Source: CTSoil-075 sp964292325 (lineage in GTDB: Bacteria; Bacillota; Negativicutes; DSM-13327). From it: a stretch of DNA of 30,391 bases. Positions within the stretch are counted from its first letter, which is position 1. Each line of letters starts with the position of its first letter. The position numbers and the translations under genes are program-made. The stretch spans positions 1 to 30,391 of the forward strand of contig CAXYVG010000047.1 of NCBI GenBank assembly GCA_964292325.1. The letters are read 5' to 3'. Under the pieces are notes generated by a model that saw only the letters and a program-made list of their open reading frames with translations, was not told the origin of the DNA and ran no database searches. This document shows positions 21,812 through 30,337 of the stretch, one piece after another.

Positions 21812-22290
21812 GCTTTTTCAACTACCTCTGCCTGCCATTCCTTGAGTACCAATACGATTTGCTCCACTACGTTGTCCACCATACTTGTGACAATAGGTGT
21901 CATCTCAAGACCAATATCAATCATTAATGGTTGCACACCGAGTATTCTAATTTCTTGAGCAGGCTTTTCTAAAATTTCCATGATCCTTAGTACATCTTGG
22001 ATACCAAGCTCATGCATCGATATTTTCCCTTTAAAATAACTTTTAACTTCATCATGGTTAAACTGATACATATACCCAGCAGACTGTTCACCGTTAATCG
22101 CATCTATGAGTAACAATTTATCAGTACCAATTAAAAACCTCAGTAATTCCATGCCAAGTGTACCGCCATCTAATACTTGAACGTTTTCTGGACAAGTATA
22201 TTGTGCAAGTAGTCGCTCTATAACCCGAACACCAAACCCCTCATCTTGCATTAAAATATTACCGACACCAAGTACCGTAATTTGTTCCAT
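21808..22290 (-). CDS. hyaD: Hydrogenase maturation protease, HyaD/HupD type, 160 aa
   Basis: Nickel-dependent endopeptidase that removes the C-terminal tail of the large subunit once nickel is in place. Motifs: VLGVGNILMQDEGFGVRV with metal-binding Glu, LLIDAI with Asp, MHELG with His. ATG 22290 overlaps the cytochrome b stop by one base (TAATG). It is in the operon with its substrate. Confidence 0.92.
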   Translation of the reverse strand: MEQITVLGVGNILMQDEGFGVRVIERLLAQYTCPENVQVLDGGTLGMELLRFLIGTDKLLLIDAINGEQSAGYMYQFNHDEVKSYFKGKISMHELGIQDVLRIMEILEKPAQEIRILGVQPLMIDIGLEMTPIVTSMVDNVVEQIVLVLKEWQAEVVEKA

Positions 22291-22988
22291 TACTTAATAT
22301 CCCCTATATCATCTGGCTCTTTGTCATAAAATTTCACGCCTGAAAACATGGCTGAAATTTCTCCATATTTTTCAGTCATATCCGCTCTTGTCGCCATATA
22401 CATGTGAATAATCACAAATAATATAATCATCCACGCTACATAATGATGAGCCATATGAACAATATACTCATCGATAAGCAAACTACTAATCGTATTTAGT
22501 GCTTTCGCGAAAAAGCTATTAGGAGTTACTTGTGCATACATCGCAAATCCAGTGAAAACTTCGAAAAAGATCATGGCATATACACCACCATACCCTGCAC
22601 GAGCCATAGAATTTCTCAAATAAGGCCTATGCGCAGCACGTATAAATCCATAATGTAGCCCCATATCAACCATACCAGTCCAAAAAAGTTTTGTCCATGG
22701 TTTAGGCAACATACGATCTCCTTTATGAATAATAAAACCATATATGCGGAAAATAAAGGATGATAGTAGTACATAAGCAGCTGTAAAATGAATAAAACGA
22801 ATCGTCGACATGGATGATAAATTATCTACAGCCAAAGTTGGCTCTATGCCTTGACTGCCAATATAAAATGGATTGCCAATATACAAACCAGTAATAAATA
22901 ATACCAAAATCGAAGCTACCATGATCCAATGAAATATTCTCGTCCAAATAGTAAATACGTAGTAAACGTTAACTGTTTTGACCTTCAT
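22290..22988 (-). CDS. hyaC: Ni,Fe-hydrogenase cytochrome b subunit, HyaC, 232 aa
   Basis: Anchors the hydrogenase and passes electrons to quinone through two haems b. Four membrane helices are seen: about residues 18-38, 60-82, 135-155 and 180-203. Haem-ligating His candidates are in FHWIM (20), RFIHFTAAYV and the later MAHHYVAWMI with VIIHMYMA. AAGGAGGG precedes ATG 22988. A haem-enzyme gene begins the operon, which fits the haem need of this subunit. Confidence 0.9.
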   Translation of the reverse strand: MKVKTVNVYYVFTIWTRIFHWIMVASILVLFITGLYIGNPFYIGSQGIEPTLAVDNLSSMSTIRFIHFTAAYVLLSSFIFRIYGFIIHKGDRMLPKPWTKLFWTGMVDMGLHYGFIRAAHRPYLRNSMARAGYGGVYAMIFFEVFTGFAMYAQVTPNSFFAKALNTISSLLIDEYIVHMAHHYVAWMIILFVIIHMYMATRADMTEKYGEISAMFSGVKFYDKEPDDIGDIK

Positions 22989-23010
22989 GATATGCCCTCC
23001 TTATCTACCC

Positions 23011-24909
23011 TTATATTTTGAAATAAGGATCACTATGCACAACCACCAATTCACGTCCTGAAGGATCATATAAATGTGTTGCACAAGCTAAACAAGGATC
23101 AAAGGAATGAATCACTTTTAGAATTTCAAGCGGTTTATCAGCAATTTTCACCTTTGTATCCAGCATACTGCTTTCATAAGCACCATAACCGGCTTTACTA
23201 TCTCGTGGACAAGCATTCCATGTGGAAGGTACAATAGCTTGATAATTAGAAATTTTTCCATCTTTAATCACTACCCAATGGCTAAGAGAACCTCGGGGTG
23301 CTTCTACAAGCCCTACTCCTTTTGCCTCTTTAGGCCAAGTGCTTGGATTCCACTTTTCGGTATTGGCAACAGTGGTATCACCTGCCTTAATATTATTAAC
23401 TAATTTATCAAAATAATATTTAGCTAGGTAACCCATTACTTGTGATTCTAAAGCTCGAGCTGCCGTACGACCAACAGTCGATAATAACCAAGTCTGTGGC
23501 AGTAAATTTAATACCTTTGAAACAGCATCAATTTGATCCACCATCATTTTCTCAACCCAAGTGGGTTCCTTAATAATACCTTGTTTTACTTTGGTATACA
23601 CAATAATATATCGAGATAATGGCCCATGTTCAGCCATCTTACCTCGCCATTTAGGGGTTTTTATCCAAGAATATTTCCCAGTTTCATCAAGAAACTTCCA
23701 ATCCGTCTTAGTTCCTTCTTTAGGTCCAGTAAATTCAGGCTTGGTCACACCATTCCATGGATGTAAATCAGAATCTTTCTCTGGATAATTATACCATGAA
23801 TGTTCAACGCCCTCAGTTAATACAGTAGGATCGCTCAAATCTTTTGCCTCAAATGTATAAAATACAGCTTTATCGACGCCTTGAACAAAATTTTCAACGA
23901 TTCCATCTGAGCGCATTAATAAGTTCTTATGAAAATCCCCATTGGAAGTTCCTGAATACTTATCCTCAGGAAAATCGCCAAAACCAATCACTCGTTCTTT
24001 GGCTAGACCTCCACCGTCAACATAACCTTGTTTTACATAAAGTTCACCAATAGCCAATACATCTGGTACATAAAAGTAATTGTTTAAGGCAATCGTCAAA
24101 TTGATTGATGCATCGACTATAGCTAAGCGTTCGGTATTAATTGGCGCATTCATATCATTCATAGAAATAGAACAAGGCATCCCACCTACTATATAGTGTG
24201 GATGAGGGTTTTTTCCACCAAATACAACATGTGGTATAACAATCTCACGTTGCTTATCTAGCATATTTAAATAATGAGATACTGCCATTAAATGAGCTTC
24301 TGGCGGCAATACATTATAATCAGGATGATCCCACCATTGAGCGGAAAAAATACCTAACTGTCCACTATCGACTATTTTTTTCACTTTTTCTTGAATGCTT
24401 TTGTAATAAGCTGTTGTAGCTTTAGGAAATTCTTTAGGATATGCTTCCGTATCAAATTCACTAGGTCCTTTTAAACCTAAATTATATTTTTCAAGTACTG
24501 TATTTTGCAAGGTAGCAGTCGCAGCTGGGTCCGCTTTCAAAGCTGCAACAGGACTGACCCAATCTAATGCATGCAGATGATAAAAATGCACAATATGATC
24601 ATGAACCATTTGGGTTGCTTCAATAATATTACGAATATAATTAGCATTTTTAGGGATTTCAATCCCCAAGGCATCTTCTACAGCCCGCAGCGAAGCCAGG
24701 GAATGAATCGACGTACACACACCACAAATTCGTTGTGTAAAAGCCCATGCATCTCGCGGATCTCTTCCCTGAACAACAAGTTCAATACCACGCCATGCCG
24801 TACCACTCGATAACGCTTCTTGTACTTTTCCTGTCGATTCGTCAACGACAACTTCTAAACGCAAATGCCCTTCAATACGATTTACAGGATCAACCACAAC
24901 ACGTTTCAT
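23011..24909 (-). CDS. hyaB: [NiFe] hydrogenase large subunit, group 1, 632 aa
   Basis: Carries the NiFe(CN)2CO active site. N-terminal VDPVNRIEGHLRLEV, L1 motif RICGVCTSIH (about residue 61) and L2 motif FDPCLACATH near the end give the four Cys ligands. The 20 residues following the final CATH His (LYDPSGRELV...) are the tail cut off by HyaD. The fold places it with membrane-bound uptake enzymes; it travels across the membrane with the small subunit by the Tat path. AAGGAGGGG precedes ATG 24909. Length is usual for group 1. Confidence 0.95.
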   Translation of the reverse strand: MKRVVVDPVNRIEGHLRLEVVVDESTGKVQEALSSGTAWRGIELVVQGRDPRDAWAFTQRICGVCTSIHSLASLRAVEDALGIEIPKNANYIRNIIEATQMVHDHIVHFYHLHALDWVSPVAALKADPAATATLQNTVLEKYNLGLKGPSEFDTEAYPKEFPKATTAYYKSIQEKVKKIVDSGQLGIFSAQWWDHPDYNVLPPEAHLMAVSHYLNMLDKQREIVIPHVVFGGKNPHPHYIVGGMPCSISMNDMNAPINTERLAIVDASINLTIALNNYFYVPDVLAIGELYVKQGYVDGGGLAKERVIGFGDFPEDKYSGTSNGDFHKNLLMRSDGIVENFVQGVDKAVFYTFEAKDLSDPTVLTEGVEHSWYNYPEKDSDLHPWNGVTKPEFTGPKEGTKTDWKFLDETGKYSWIKTPKWRGKMAEHGPLSRYIIVYTKVKQGIIKEPTWVEKMMVDQIDAVSKVLNLLPQTWLLSTVGRTAARALESQVMGYLAKYYFDKLVNNIKAGDTTVANTEKWNPSTWPKEAKGVGLVEAPRGSLSHWVVIKDGKISNYQAIVPSTWNACPRDSKAGYGAYESSMLDTKVKIADKPLEILKVIHSFDPCLACATHLYDPSGRELVVVHSDPYFKI

Positions 24910-24930
24910 AGATTCCCCTCCTTGTAATTT

Positions 24931-26028
24931 TTATTCCTGATCATTTTCTGGGTTATTATCGTCTTTACGATGCCTACTATGTTGAATAGCTGAAAACGCA
25001 CCATGAGCAAGAACGCCAGTAGCAAGTGCTCCAGCTGCTACCACACCAATTTTATCAGCATTTGCTATCACATTCGGCACTGGAATATTAGGCATACGCT
25101 CATAAAACGGATCATTATCCCAAAAATTATTAGACGAACACCCTATACAAGGAGCGCCTGATTGGATTGGATAAGAAAGACCATTCCACCAGCGCATGTT
25201 TCCGCAAGAATTATAAGCTTCAGGTCCACGACAACCTACTTTATATAAACACCATCCAGCCTTACTACCCGCATCATCAAACTTTTCTACGAACATACCA
25301 GCATCGAAAAACGGACGTCGATAACAGGTATCATGAATTCGATTACCGAAAAACTGTTTGGGTCGGCCTTTGCTATCAAGAGGAGGGATTTGTCCAAATA
25401 ATGTATAGTGCATAATCACACCAGTGAGAACTTCGGGAATAGGCGGACATCCAGGAATTTTAATAATCGTCTTGCCACTGATGACATCACTAACCGCTAC
25501 TGATTTTGTAGGATTAGGCTTTGCCGCTTGAATTCCTCCCCAAGCTGCACAAGATCCCACTTCAATAATCGCAGCAGCCCCCTTTGCCACTTCTTTAAGG
25601 TTTTTTACAAAGGGTTTGCCTCCTACCATACAAGAAATACCGTCATCATTGAGAGGTACGGCCCCTTCTACTGCTAATAAATATTTCCCATTATACTTTT
25701 TCATTGTCTCTTGTAAGTGGTGCTCTAACGGTTCACCAGCCGCAGCGGCTAAAACATCCATATATTCCAAAGAAATCATATTTAAAATAACATCCGATGC
25801 GTACGGGGTTTGAGAACGAATAAACGTCTCATCACAACCCGTACATTCATGACCATGCAGCCAAATAACAGGCACTAATTGTTTTTGTTCCGCTGCAGAT
25901 ACCACTTCTGAAAGCATCATTGGCGATAACCCCAAAACACCAGTAATCGTTACACAGGTTTTTAAAAAGCTACGTCGACTTAAGTTTTTTTCTTGAAACA
26001 AATCCCATAAAGAATTATCGTTTTCCAC
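24931..26028 (-). CDS. hyaA: [NiFe] hydrogenase small subunit, Tat-exported, 365 aa
   Basis: Transfers electrons from the active site through Fe-S clusters. The Tat signal has SRRSFLK at residue 17 and a hydrophobic stretch after it. Cluster Cys: HECTGCDETF and GSCAAWG, PGCPP for the proximal one; HDTC, LYKVGCRGP, SCGNMRWW for the distal one; GAPCIGCSSNNFWD for the medial one. The proximal motif is CTGC, the ordinary four-Cys form, without the two additional Cys of O2-tolerant enzymes. A C-terminal helix (VVAAGALATGVLAHGAF) anchors it in the membrane. The start is GTG 26028 after AGGAGGG. Confidence 0.95.
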   Translation of the reverse strand: MENDNSLWDLFQEKNLSRRSFLKTCVTITGVLGLSPMMLSEVVSAAEQKQLVPVIWLHGHECTGCDETFIRSQTPYASDVILNMISLEYMDVLAAAAGEPLEHHLQETMKKYNGKYLLAVEGAVPLNDDGISCMVGGKPFVKNLKEVAKGAAAIIEVGSCAAWGGIQAAKPNPTKSVAVSDVISGKTIIKIPGCPPIPEVLTGVIMHYTLFGQIPPLDSKGRPKQFFGNRIHDTCYRRPFFDAGMFVEKFDDAGSKAGWCLYKVGCRGPEAYNSCGNMRWWNGLSYPIQSGAPCIGCSSNNFWDNDPFYERMPNIPVPNVIANADKIGVVAAGALATGVLAHGAFSAIQHSRHRKDDNNPENDQE

Positions 26029-26088
26029 AATTACCCTCCTCTCTTTGTTAAAAAAATTTATACAAAGTGATAATGGAAATAGAAACGT

Positions 26089-27087
26089 TTACTTCTGTGC
26101 TGTTCGAATCCCACGATCGCACCATGGTTCTTCTGCCATATAATCACCATCATAATAATAGTAAGCGCGTGCACGGCAACCACCACAAATCGTATCATAG
26201 CCACATGTACCACAGCCACCTTTTAATGGTTCATGACGCAATCGATTAAACATTTCACTATCACGCCACAATACATCAAAATTTGTTTCCCGTACATTTC
26301 CAACTTTTATTGGTAAGTAAGGACATGACTGTACATCACCATTTGGTAAAATAACACAATAACTAGTACCTGCTAAACAACCTTTTGTAAAACGCATTGA
26401 CATATTTCTTTCTTTCGCAATACGCATAAACTGCGGAGCACAGGTAGGTTTAATTTCAATTGATACCTCACCTTGCTTATCTAAAATACGTTTTAATACC
26501 GCTTCATACTCTTCCGTTTTTAATGTAGTATCTTCAATATCTTTTCCTCGGCCTGTTGGCACTAAGAAAAAAATATGATGAGCCATTGCTCCCTTTTCTA
26601 CTGCTAAGTCTGTAATATCCGTTACTTCTTTTTCATTCCAATTTGTTACTGTAGTATGTACCTGAAAACGAAGTCCAACCTTGCGGCAAACTTCCATAGC
26701 AGCAATAGTTTTGTCCCAAGCACCCTCTGACTGACGAAATTTATCATGAATTTTTTTATCTGTACTGTCAAGACTAATACCAGCAGCTCCTAGTCCAGCC
26801 TCTTTTAATTTAATAGCCACTTCCTCAGTAATTAAAATCCCATTTGTTCCCAGCACAGGCCTTAGTCCAATACTTTTCGCATAACGAATGAGTTCATAGA
26901 TATCCTCTCGCATCAATGGCTCGCCACCACTTAAAATAATAATTTTAAAACCGGCACGCGCCATTTCATCTAGTAATTTTTTACCTTCTTCTGTACTTAA
27001 TTCATCAGTTCGCTTAGTACCTGCATCACGATAGCAGTGAATGCAACTAATATTACAGGCTTGTGTAGTATTCCATGATATAATCAT
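26089..27087 (-). CDS. ahbD: Radical SAM/SPASM protein, AhbD/NirJ2-like (probable haem synthase), 332 aa
   Basis: Radical SAM motif CNISCIHC (about residue 11) and SGGEP; SPASM-like Cys in the C-terminal part: CLAGTSYC, CPYL, CGTCGYDTICGGC. The whole reading, starting WNTTQACNISCIHCYRDAG, fits NirJ2/AhbD proteins, which make haem b by removing two carboxyl groups from Fe-coproporphyrin III in the siroheme-dependent path of anaerobes. The related AhbC/NirJ1 and other haem genes are not in the window. It is the first gene of the hydrogenase transcript unit, 60 bases before the small subunit gene, which makes sense for loading the cytochrome b subunit. A peptide-modifying SPASM enzyme is the alternative. 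GGAGGG precedes ATG 27087. Confidence 0.75.
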   Translation of the reverse strand: MIISWNTTQACNISCIHCYRDAGTKRTDELSTEEGKKLLDEMARAGFKIIILSGGEPLMREDIYELIRYAKSIGLRPVLGTNGILITEEVAIKLKEAGLGAAGISLDSTDKKIHDKFRQSEGAWDKTIAAMEVCRKVGLRFQVHTTVTNWNEKEVTDITDLAVEKGAMAHHIFFLVPTGRGKDIEDTTLKTEEYEAVLKRILDKQGEVSIEIKPTCAPQFMRIAKERNMSMRFTKGCLAGTSYCVILPNGDVQSCPYLPIKVGNVRETNFDVLWRDSEMFNRLRHEPLKGGCGTCGYDTICGGCRARAYYYYDGDYMAEEPWCDRGIRTAQK

Positions 27088-27158
27088 TTATTAATTCCCT
27101 CCAAATTTGGTATTGGTAAAGTGTGTACTACTTATGTTGACTATGACAATCGCTTACT

Positions 27159-27255
27159 AGAAGGGGTCTTAGCATCCTCTAACCTGATTCATGGCAGATC
27201 TAAAATTATAGATTCTCCTATTTCGACACGTTTAAACTAAGTATGTCACCCTTCT
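27159..27255 (-). ncRNA. Structured leader of the haem enzyme-hydrogenase operon (unassigned)
   Basis: Read on the minus strand, AGAAGGG (27255-27249) pairs with CCCTTCT (27165-27159) and encloses three smaller stems: GACA/UGUC, AUCUA/UAGAU and GGUUAG/CUAA with ACC. It starts about 7 bases after the predicted transcription start. I compared it with the riboswitch consensus sequences I know and found no match. It is about 70 bases before the AhbD-like start. Confidence 0.45.
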
Positions 27256-27268
27256 TCATTATCTTTTC

Positions 27269-27297
27269 ATTATCGCAAAATATCGGACTTTTAACAA
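27269..27297 (-). promoter_or_regulatory. Promoter of the haem enzyme-hydrogenase operon
   Basis: Read on the minus strand: TTGTTA (27297-27292), 17-base spacer, GATAAT (27274-27269). Both boxes are near the sigma-A consensus. Confidence 0.6.
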
Positions 27298-27372
27298 TAC
27301 TTTTTACATATCATTCATACTTTATTAATTTTCCAAATTCAGATGATAAAGCATAACGCATTTTTGTCTCTA

Positions 27373-27418
27373 TTAAGTAGATAAGGACTTGGCTTTAGCC
27401 AAGTCCTTATCTACTTAA
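27373..27418 (-). terminator. Very long perfect hairpin at the end of trxA
   Basis: A 21-bp perfect stem (27373-27393 with 27398-27418) with a TTTA loop begins right at the trxA stop. There is no long T-run after it, so it may both end and protect the messenger. Confidence 0.75.
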
Positions 27419-27742
27419 TTATAAAGTCTTATCAACAATACTTATCAAATCTTTACTTGGACGATATCCAACAATACGTTCTACCTCTTGTGCATCTTTA
27501 AATAACAATAAGGTAGGTATTCCCATTACATTATATTTACTAGCCAGTTGCTGTTGTTCATCTACATTTACTTTCGCAATGATCACTTTGCCATTATACT
27601 CTGCATCCACTGCCTCAAGTTCAGGAGCAACCATTTTGCATGGTCCACACCATGGTGCCCAAAAATCAATTAGTACTGGTTTTTCTGCCTGTTGTATTTT
27701 TTCATTGAAATCATTTTCACTATCAATCTTCGTTATACTCAT
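27419..27742 (-). CDS. trxA: Thioredoxin, 107 aa
   Basis: Reduces disulphides in cytoplasmic proteins. The active site WCGPC is in FWAPWCGPCKMVAP (about residue 31), and the conserved cis-proline lies in MGIPTLLLF. Length is standard and there is no signal peptide. GGAGG precedes ATG 27742. It stands alone between its own hairpin and the RNase P RNA. Confidence 0.95.
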   Translation of the reverse strand: MSITKIDSENDFNEKIQQAEKPVLIDFWAPWCGPCKMVAPELEAVDAEYNGKVIIAKVNVDEQQQLASKYNVMGIPTLLLFKDAQEVERIVGYRPSKDLISIVDKTL

Positions 27743-27908
27743 TATGTAACCTCCATTATTTCAATTTTACTTTATTATCAACCATTGGCATTTTTTTATA
27801 CCATCTATTAATCTCATTTTAAAAAATTTTTAACTAAAAGTCAATCTTTATTAACTATTATAATTATAAAGAATGCAATTCACAAAAAAGCTCTCTACTA
27901 CGAATAGC

Positions 27909-27938
27909 AAAAACATGTAGCATTAAAATACTACATGT
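27909..27938 (-). terminator. Terminator of RNase P RNA
   Basis: ACATGTAG (27913-27920) pairs with CTACATGT (27931-27938), 10-base loop; on the minus strand the stem is followed by TTTTTG. Confidence 0.8.
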
Positions 27939-27955
27939 TTATTTTACATATCAGA

Positions 27956-28312
27956 CTGCGAGTGATCAATAAGCCGAGTTTTGTACCACTTACGTGGCGA
28001 TGATCATCTATCTAGTCTGGCAGTTACCTGACAGCTCTAGCGACGCAACCCGGAAGGTTCAGCGGGCAGCTTCATCCCTTCCCTATTAGGTCTTGCTCCA
28101 GATGGGGTTTACCTAGCCAGTCAGTCACCTGACTGCTGGTGCGCTCTTACCGCACCTTTCCACCCTTACCGACCAAAAGTCGGCGGTTTACATTTCTATG
28201 GCACTTTCCCTGAGGTCACCCTCGCTGGACGTTATCCAGCATCCTGCCCTATAGAGCTCGGACTTTCCTCGTATGCTTTATGGGCATCCGCGATCATCTT
28301 TCCTACTCACAG
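27956..28312 (-). ncRNA. rnpB: RNase P RNA, bacterial class A
   Basis: Catalytic RNA of RNase P, which makes the 5' ends of tRNAs. Read on the minus strand, the conserved GAGGAAAGTCCGAGCTC block lies near the 5' end, TAGAAATG in the middle, and CAAAACTCGGCTTA near the 3' end. The limits are those of a closing helix, CTGTGAGT (28312-28305) with ACTCGCAG (27963-27956), giving about 357 nt, a usual length. Confidence 0.95.
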
Positions 28313-28416
28313 CACTGATATCAACTATTCAATTGACTAGATATATATGATATCATGAAAACACTTCATCGTCAATATAGCATTGCAATGTAATAAATTC
28401 CATATATAAATAGTAT

Positions 28417-29535
28417 TTAATACACACCTAAAGCATCTCGATTCACTGTGTCAACAGAAATATCCACTGCCCATTTATCTTTACTTGCACAAGTAGTAAG
28501 ATATGTGGCTACATATGATAGTATCGGTTGTTCTGTAGCAAAATGACCAGCATCAATTACAGCAATACCAGCAGCTAACGCATCTTGCGCTTCATGATAT
28601 TTCACATCACCAGTCACCAAGACGTCAGCACCAGCAAAAACTGCTTTCTGCAGCAAACTCGCTCCACTTCCCCCGCAAACTGCTACCTTTTTTATCACTT
28701 TATCCTGCGAACCTGCTACGCTAACAAACGGTATATCCAGTGTTTTTTTAACATGAGTAATAAAATCTGTAAGCACTATAGGTTGTCGTAGCTTCCCAAT
28801 ACGTCCTAAGCCCAGTGAATGATTGGGAGCAACCAGTTGAACCATATCATATGCTACTTCTTCATAAGGATGAACCTTACACATTGCTTTCACTACCCGA
28901 CGACTGATTTTTTCAGGCACAATGGTTTCTAAACGAACTTCTTCTACATATTCTACTACACCAGGTCGGCCAATAAACGGCTTCGCATTCTCTAATGGCA
29001 GAAAAGAACCAATGCCATTTGCTACAAATGTACAGTGACTATAATTGCCGATATGACCAGCTCCAGCCTCTGTTATCGCAGTACGTACCACTTCAACATG
29101 AGTGGTTGGTACAAAAACTACCAATTTATAGAGCGTCTCAGTATAACTGACCGTAAGTGGCTGAGAATCTACCAATTCTAACTTAGCAGCCAACACATCA
29201 TTCACACCACCTGTAGCACTATCTAAGTTCGTATGAGCAGCATAGACAGCAATATCAGCTTTCAATAGACTGGCTAGCAATTTCCCTTGAGGCAAATCCG
29301 TACGGATACGATTCACAGCTTTAAAAATAATAGGATGATGTACAACAATTAAATTCACACCATCTTGTATCGCTTTTTCCACAACAGCTTGCGTCACATC
29401 TAACGTGACTAAGATCTTACTAATTGCTTGACTTGGACTACCAAGTAACAAGCCCACATTATCCCAACTCTCAGCTAAACACTTAGGGGCAAAACGTTCC
29501 ATTGCCTCTATGATAACCTGGCATTTTACAGACAT
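28417..29535 (-). CDS. Nif3-like dinuclear metal centre protein, YqfO type, 372 aa
   Basis: Nif3 family, often annotated GTP cyclohydrolase I type 2, though the role in cells is open. Metal-binding His residues occur in IVVHHPIIFK (about residue 65) and AAHTNLDSA (about 99), with Asp/Glu/His at the far end (DAGHFATEQP). The middle insert (about 130-235), with VHPYEEVAYD, is the CutA/PII-like domain seen in the Bacillus YqfO form. It overlaps trmK by 10 bases and GGAGG precedes ATG 29535, so the pair is one operon, the usual arrangement in Firmicutes. Confidence 0.92.
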   Translation of the reverse strand: MSVKCQVIIEAMERFAPKCLAESWDNVGLLLGSPSQAISKILVTLDVTQAVVEKAIQDGVNLIVVHHPIIFKAVNRIRTDLPQGKLLASLLKADIAVYAAHTNLDSATGGVNDVLAAKLELVDSQPLTVSYTETLYKLVVFVPTTHVEVVRTAITEAGAGHIGNYSHCTFVANGIGSFLPLENAKPFIGRPGVVEYVEEVRLETIVPEKISRRVVKAMCKVHPYEEVAYDMVQLVAPNHSLGLGRIGKLRQPIVLTDFITHVKKTLDIPFVSVAGSQDKVIKKVAVCGGSGASLLQKAVFAGADVLVTGDVKYHEAQDALAAGIAVIDAGHFATEQPILSYVATYLTTCASKDKWAVDISVDTVNRDALGVY

Positions 29536-30215
29536 TGTTTCTTAGCCTCCAGTTGTTCCAGTCTTTTCTGGTACTCTTGATACTTACTACTTTGCTTTGC
29601 AGCACTACTCCCTGTCATTCCAGCTAGAACCCATTTCGTCTGATTGATCAAATTATCGATATGAAGTTGCAATAATTCAGGCTTATTCTCCCACAATTTC
29701 ATACCAATGTCATACATAATAGGTTCTAACGCTTCTGAATGTCCGGGTTCTGCGACAACTATTTCATATAATTTTCCCTCATCTTGCACTAATGCTTCTT
29801 CCATAATGCACCACTGATTCGCAATTAGCCACTGACGTACGGTTGCTGTTGCTACCATAGGTTGTAATATTAAACGCTTGAGAGAACTCGTAATCTCTGG
29901 ATTATTTTTCAATATCTCAATAATCGTACTACCACCCATTCCAGCAATTACGACTACATCTACCTCATCTGACGAAATAACAGCCAAGCCATTTCCGAGG
30001 CGTACAGAAATCTTATCTTCCAAGCCTAATGCCTTAATATTATCTTTTGCCAATTGGTAAGGTCCACTATGTACATCCCCTGCTATAGCTGAAATAATGC
30101 GATGTTGTTGCACCAACTCAATTGGCAAATAGGCATGGTCCGTTCCAATATCAGCTAAACGTGTTCCTTGCGGTACAAAAGTCGCTAATGCCGCTAATCG
30201 TTCACCCAGTTTCAA
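29526..30215 (-). CDS. trmK: tRNA (adenine-22-N1)-methyltransferase, 229 aa
   Basis: Methylates A22 in the D-loop region of some tRNAs. The SAM-binding motif is LADIGTDHAYLPI (about residue 20), then AGDVHSGPY, and VVIAGMGGSTI as motif IV. The C-terminal helix pair (residues 180-225) is coiled-coil-like. The start is TTG 30215, with GAGGTGA 8 bases upstream and the family's usual start KLGERL. It is paired with the Nif3 gene. Confidence 0.92.
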   Translation of the reverse strand: MKLGERLAALATFVPQGTRLADIGTDHAYLPIELVQQHRIISAIAGDVHSGPYQLAKDNIKALGLEDKISVRLGNGLAVISSDEVDVVVIAGMGGSTIIEILKNNPEITSSLKRLILQPMVATATVRQWLIANQWCIMEEALVQDEGKLYEIVVAEPGHSEALEPIMYDIGMKLWENKPELLQLHIDNLINQTKWVLAGMTGSSAAKQSSKYQEYQKRLEQLEAKKQCL

Positions 30216-30295
30216 ATTAAATTCACCTCATTATTATATAAGATGTACTTTTACATCTTTCGTTTCAATTTTACTTTTCCTGTTCATTGTATAGT

Positions 30296-30322
30296 AAAAA
30301 ATGCAAAGCACACGCTTTGCAT
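30296..30322 (-). terminator. Terminator after the tRNA gene
   Basis: ATGCAAAGC (30301-30309) and GCTTTGCAT (30314-30322) form a perfect 9-bp stem with a 4-base loop; TTTTT follows on the minus strand. Confidence 0.85.
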
Positions 30323-30337
30323 CTCAATTTCATAATA

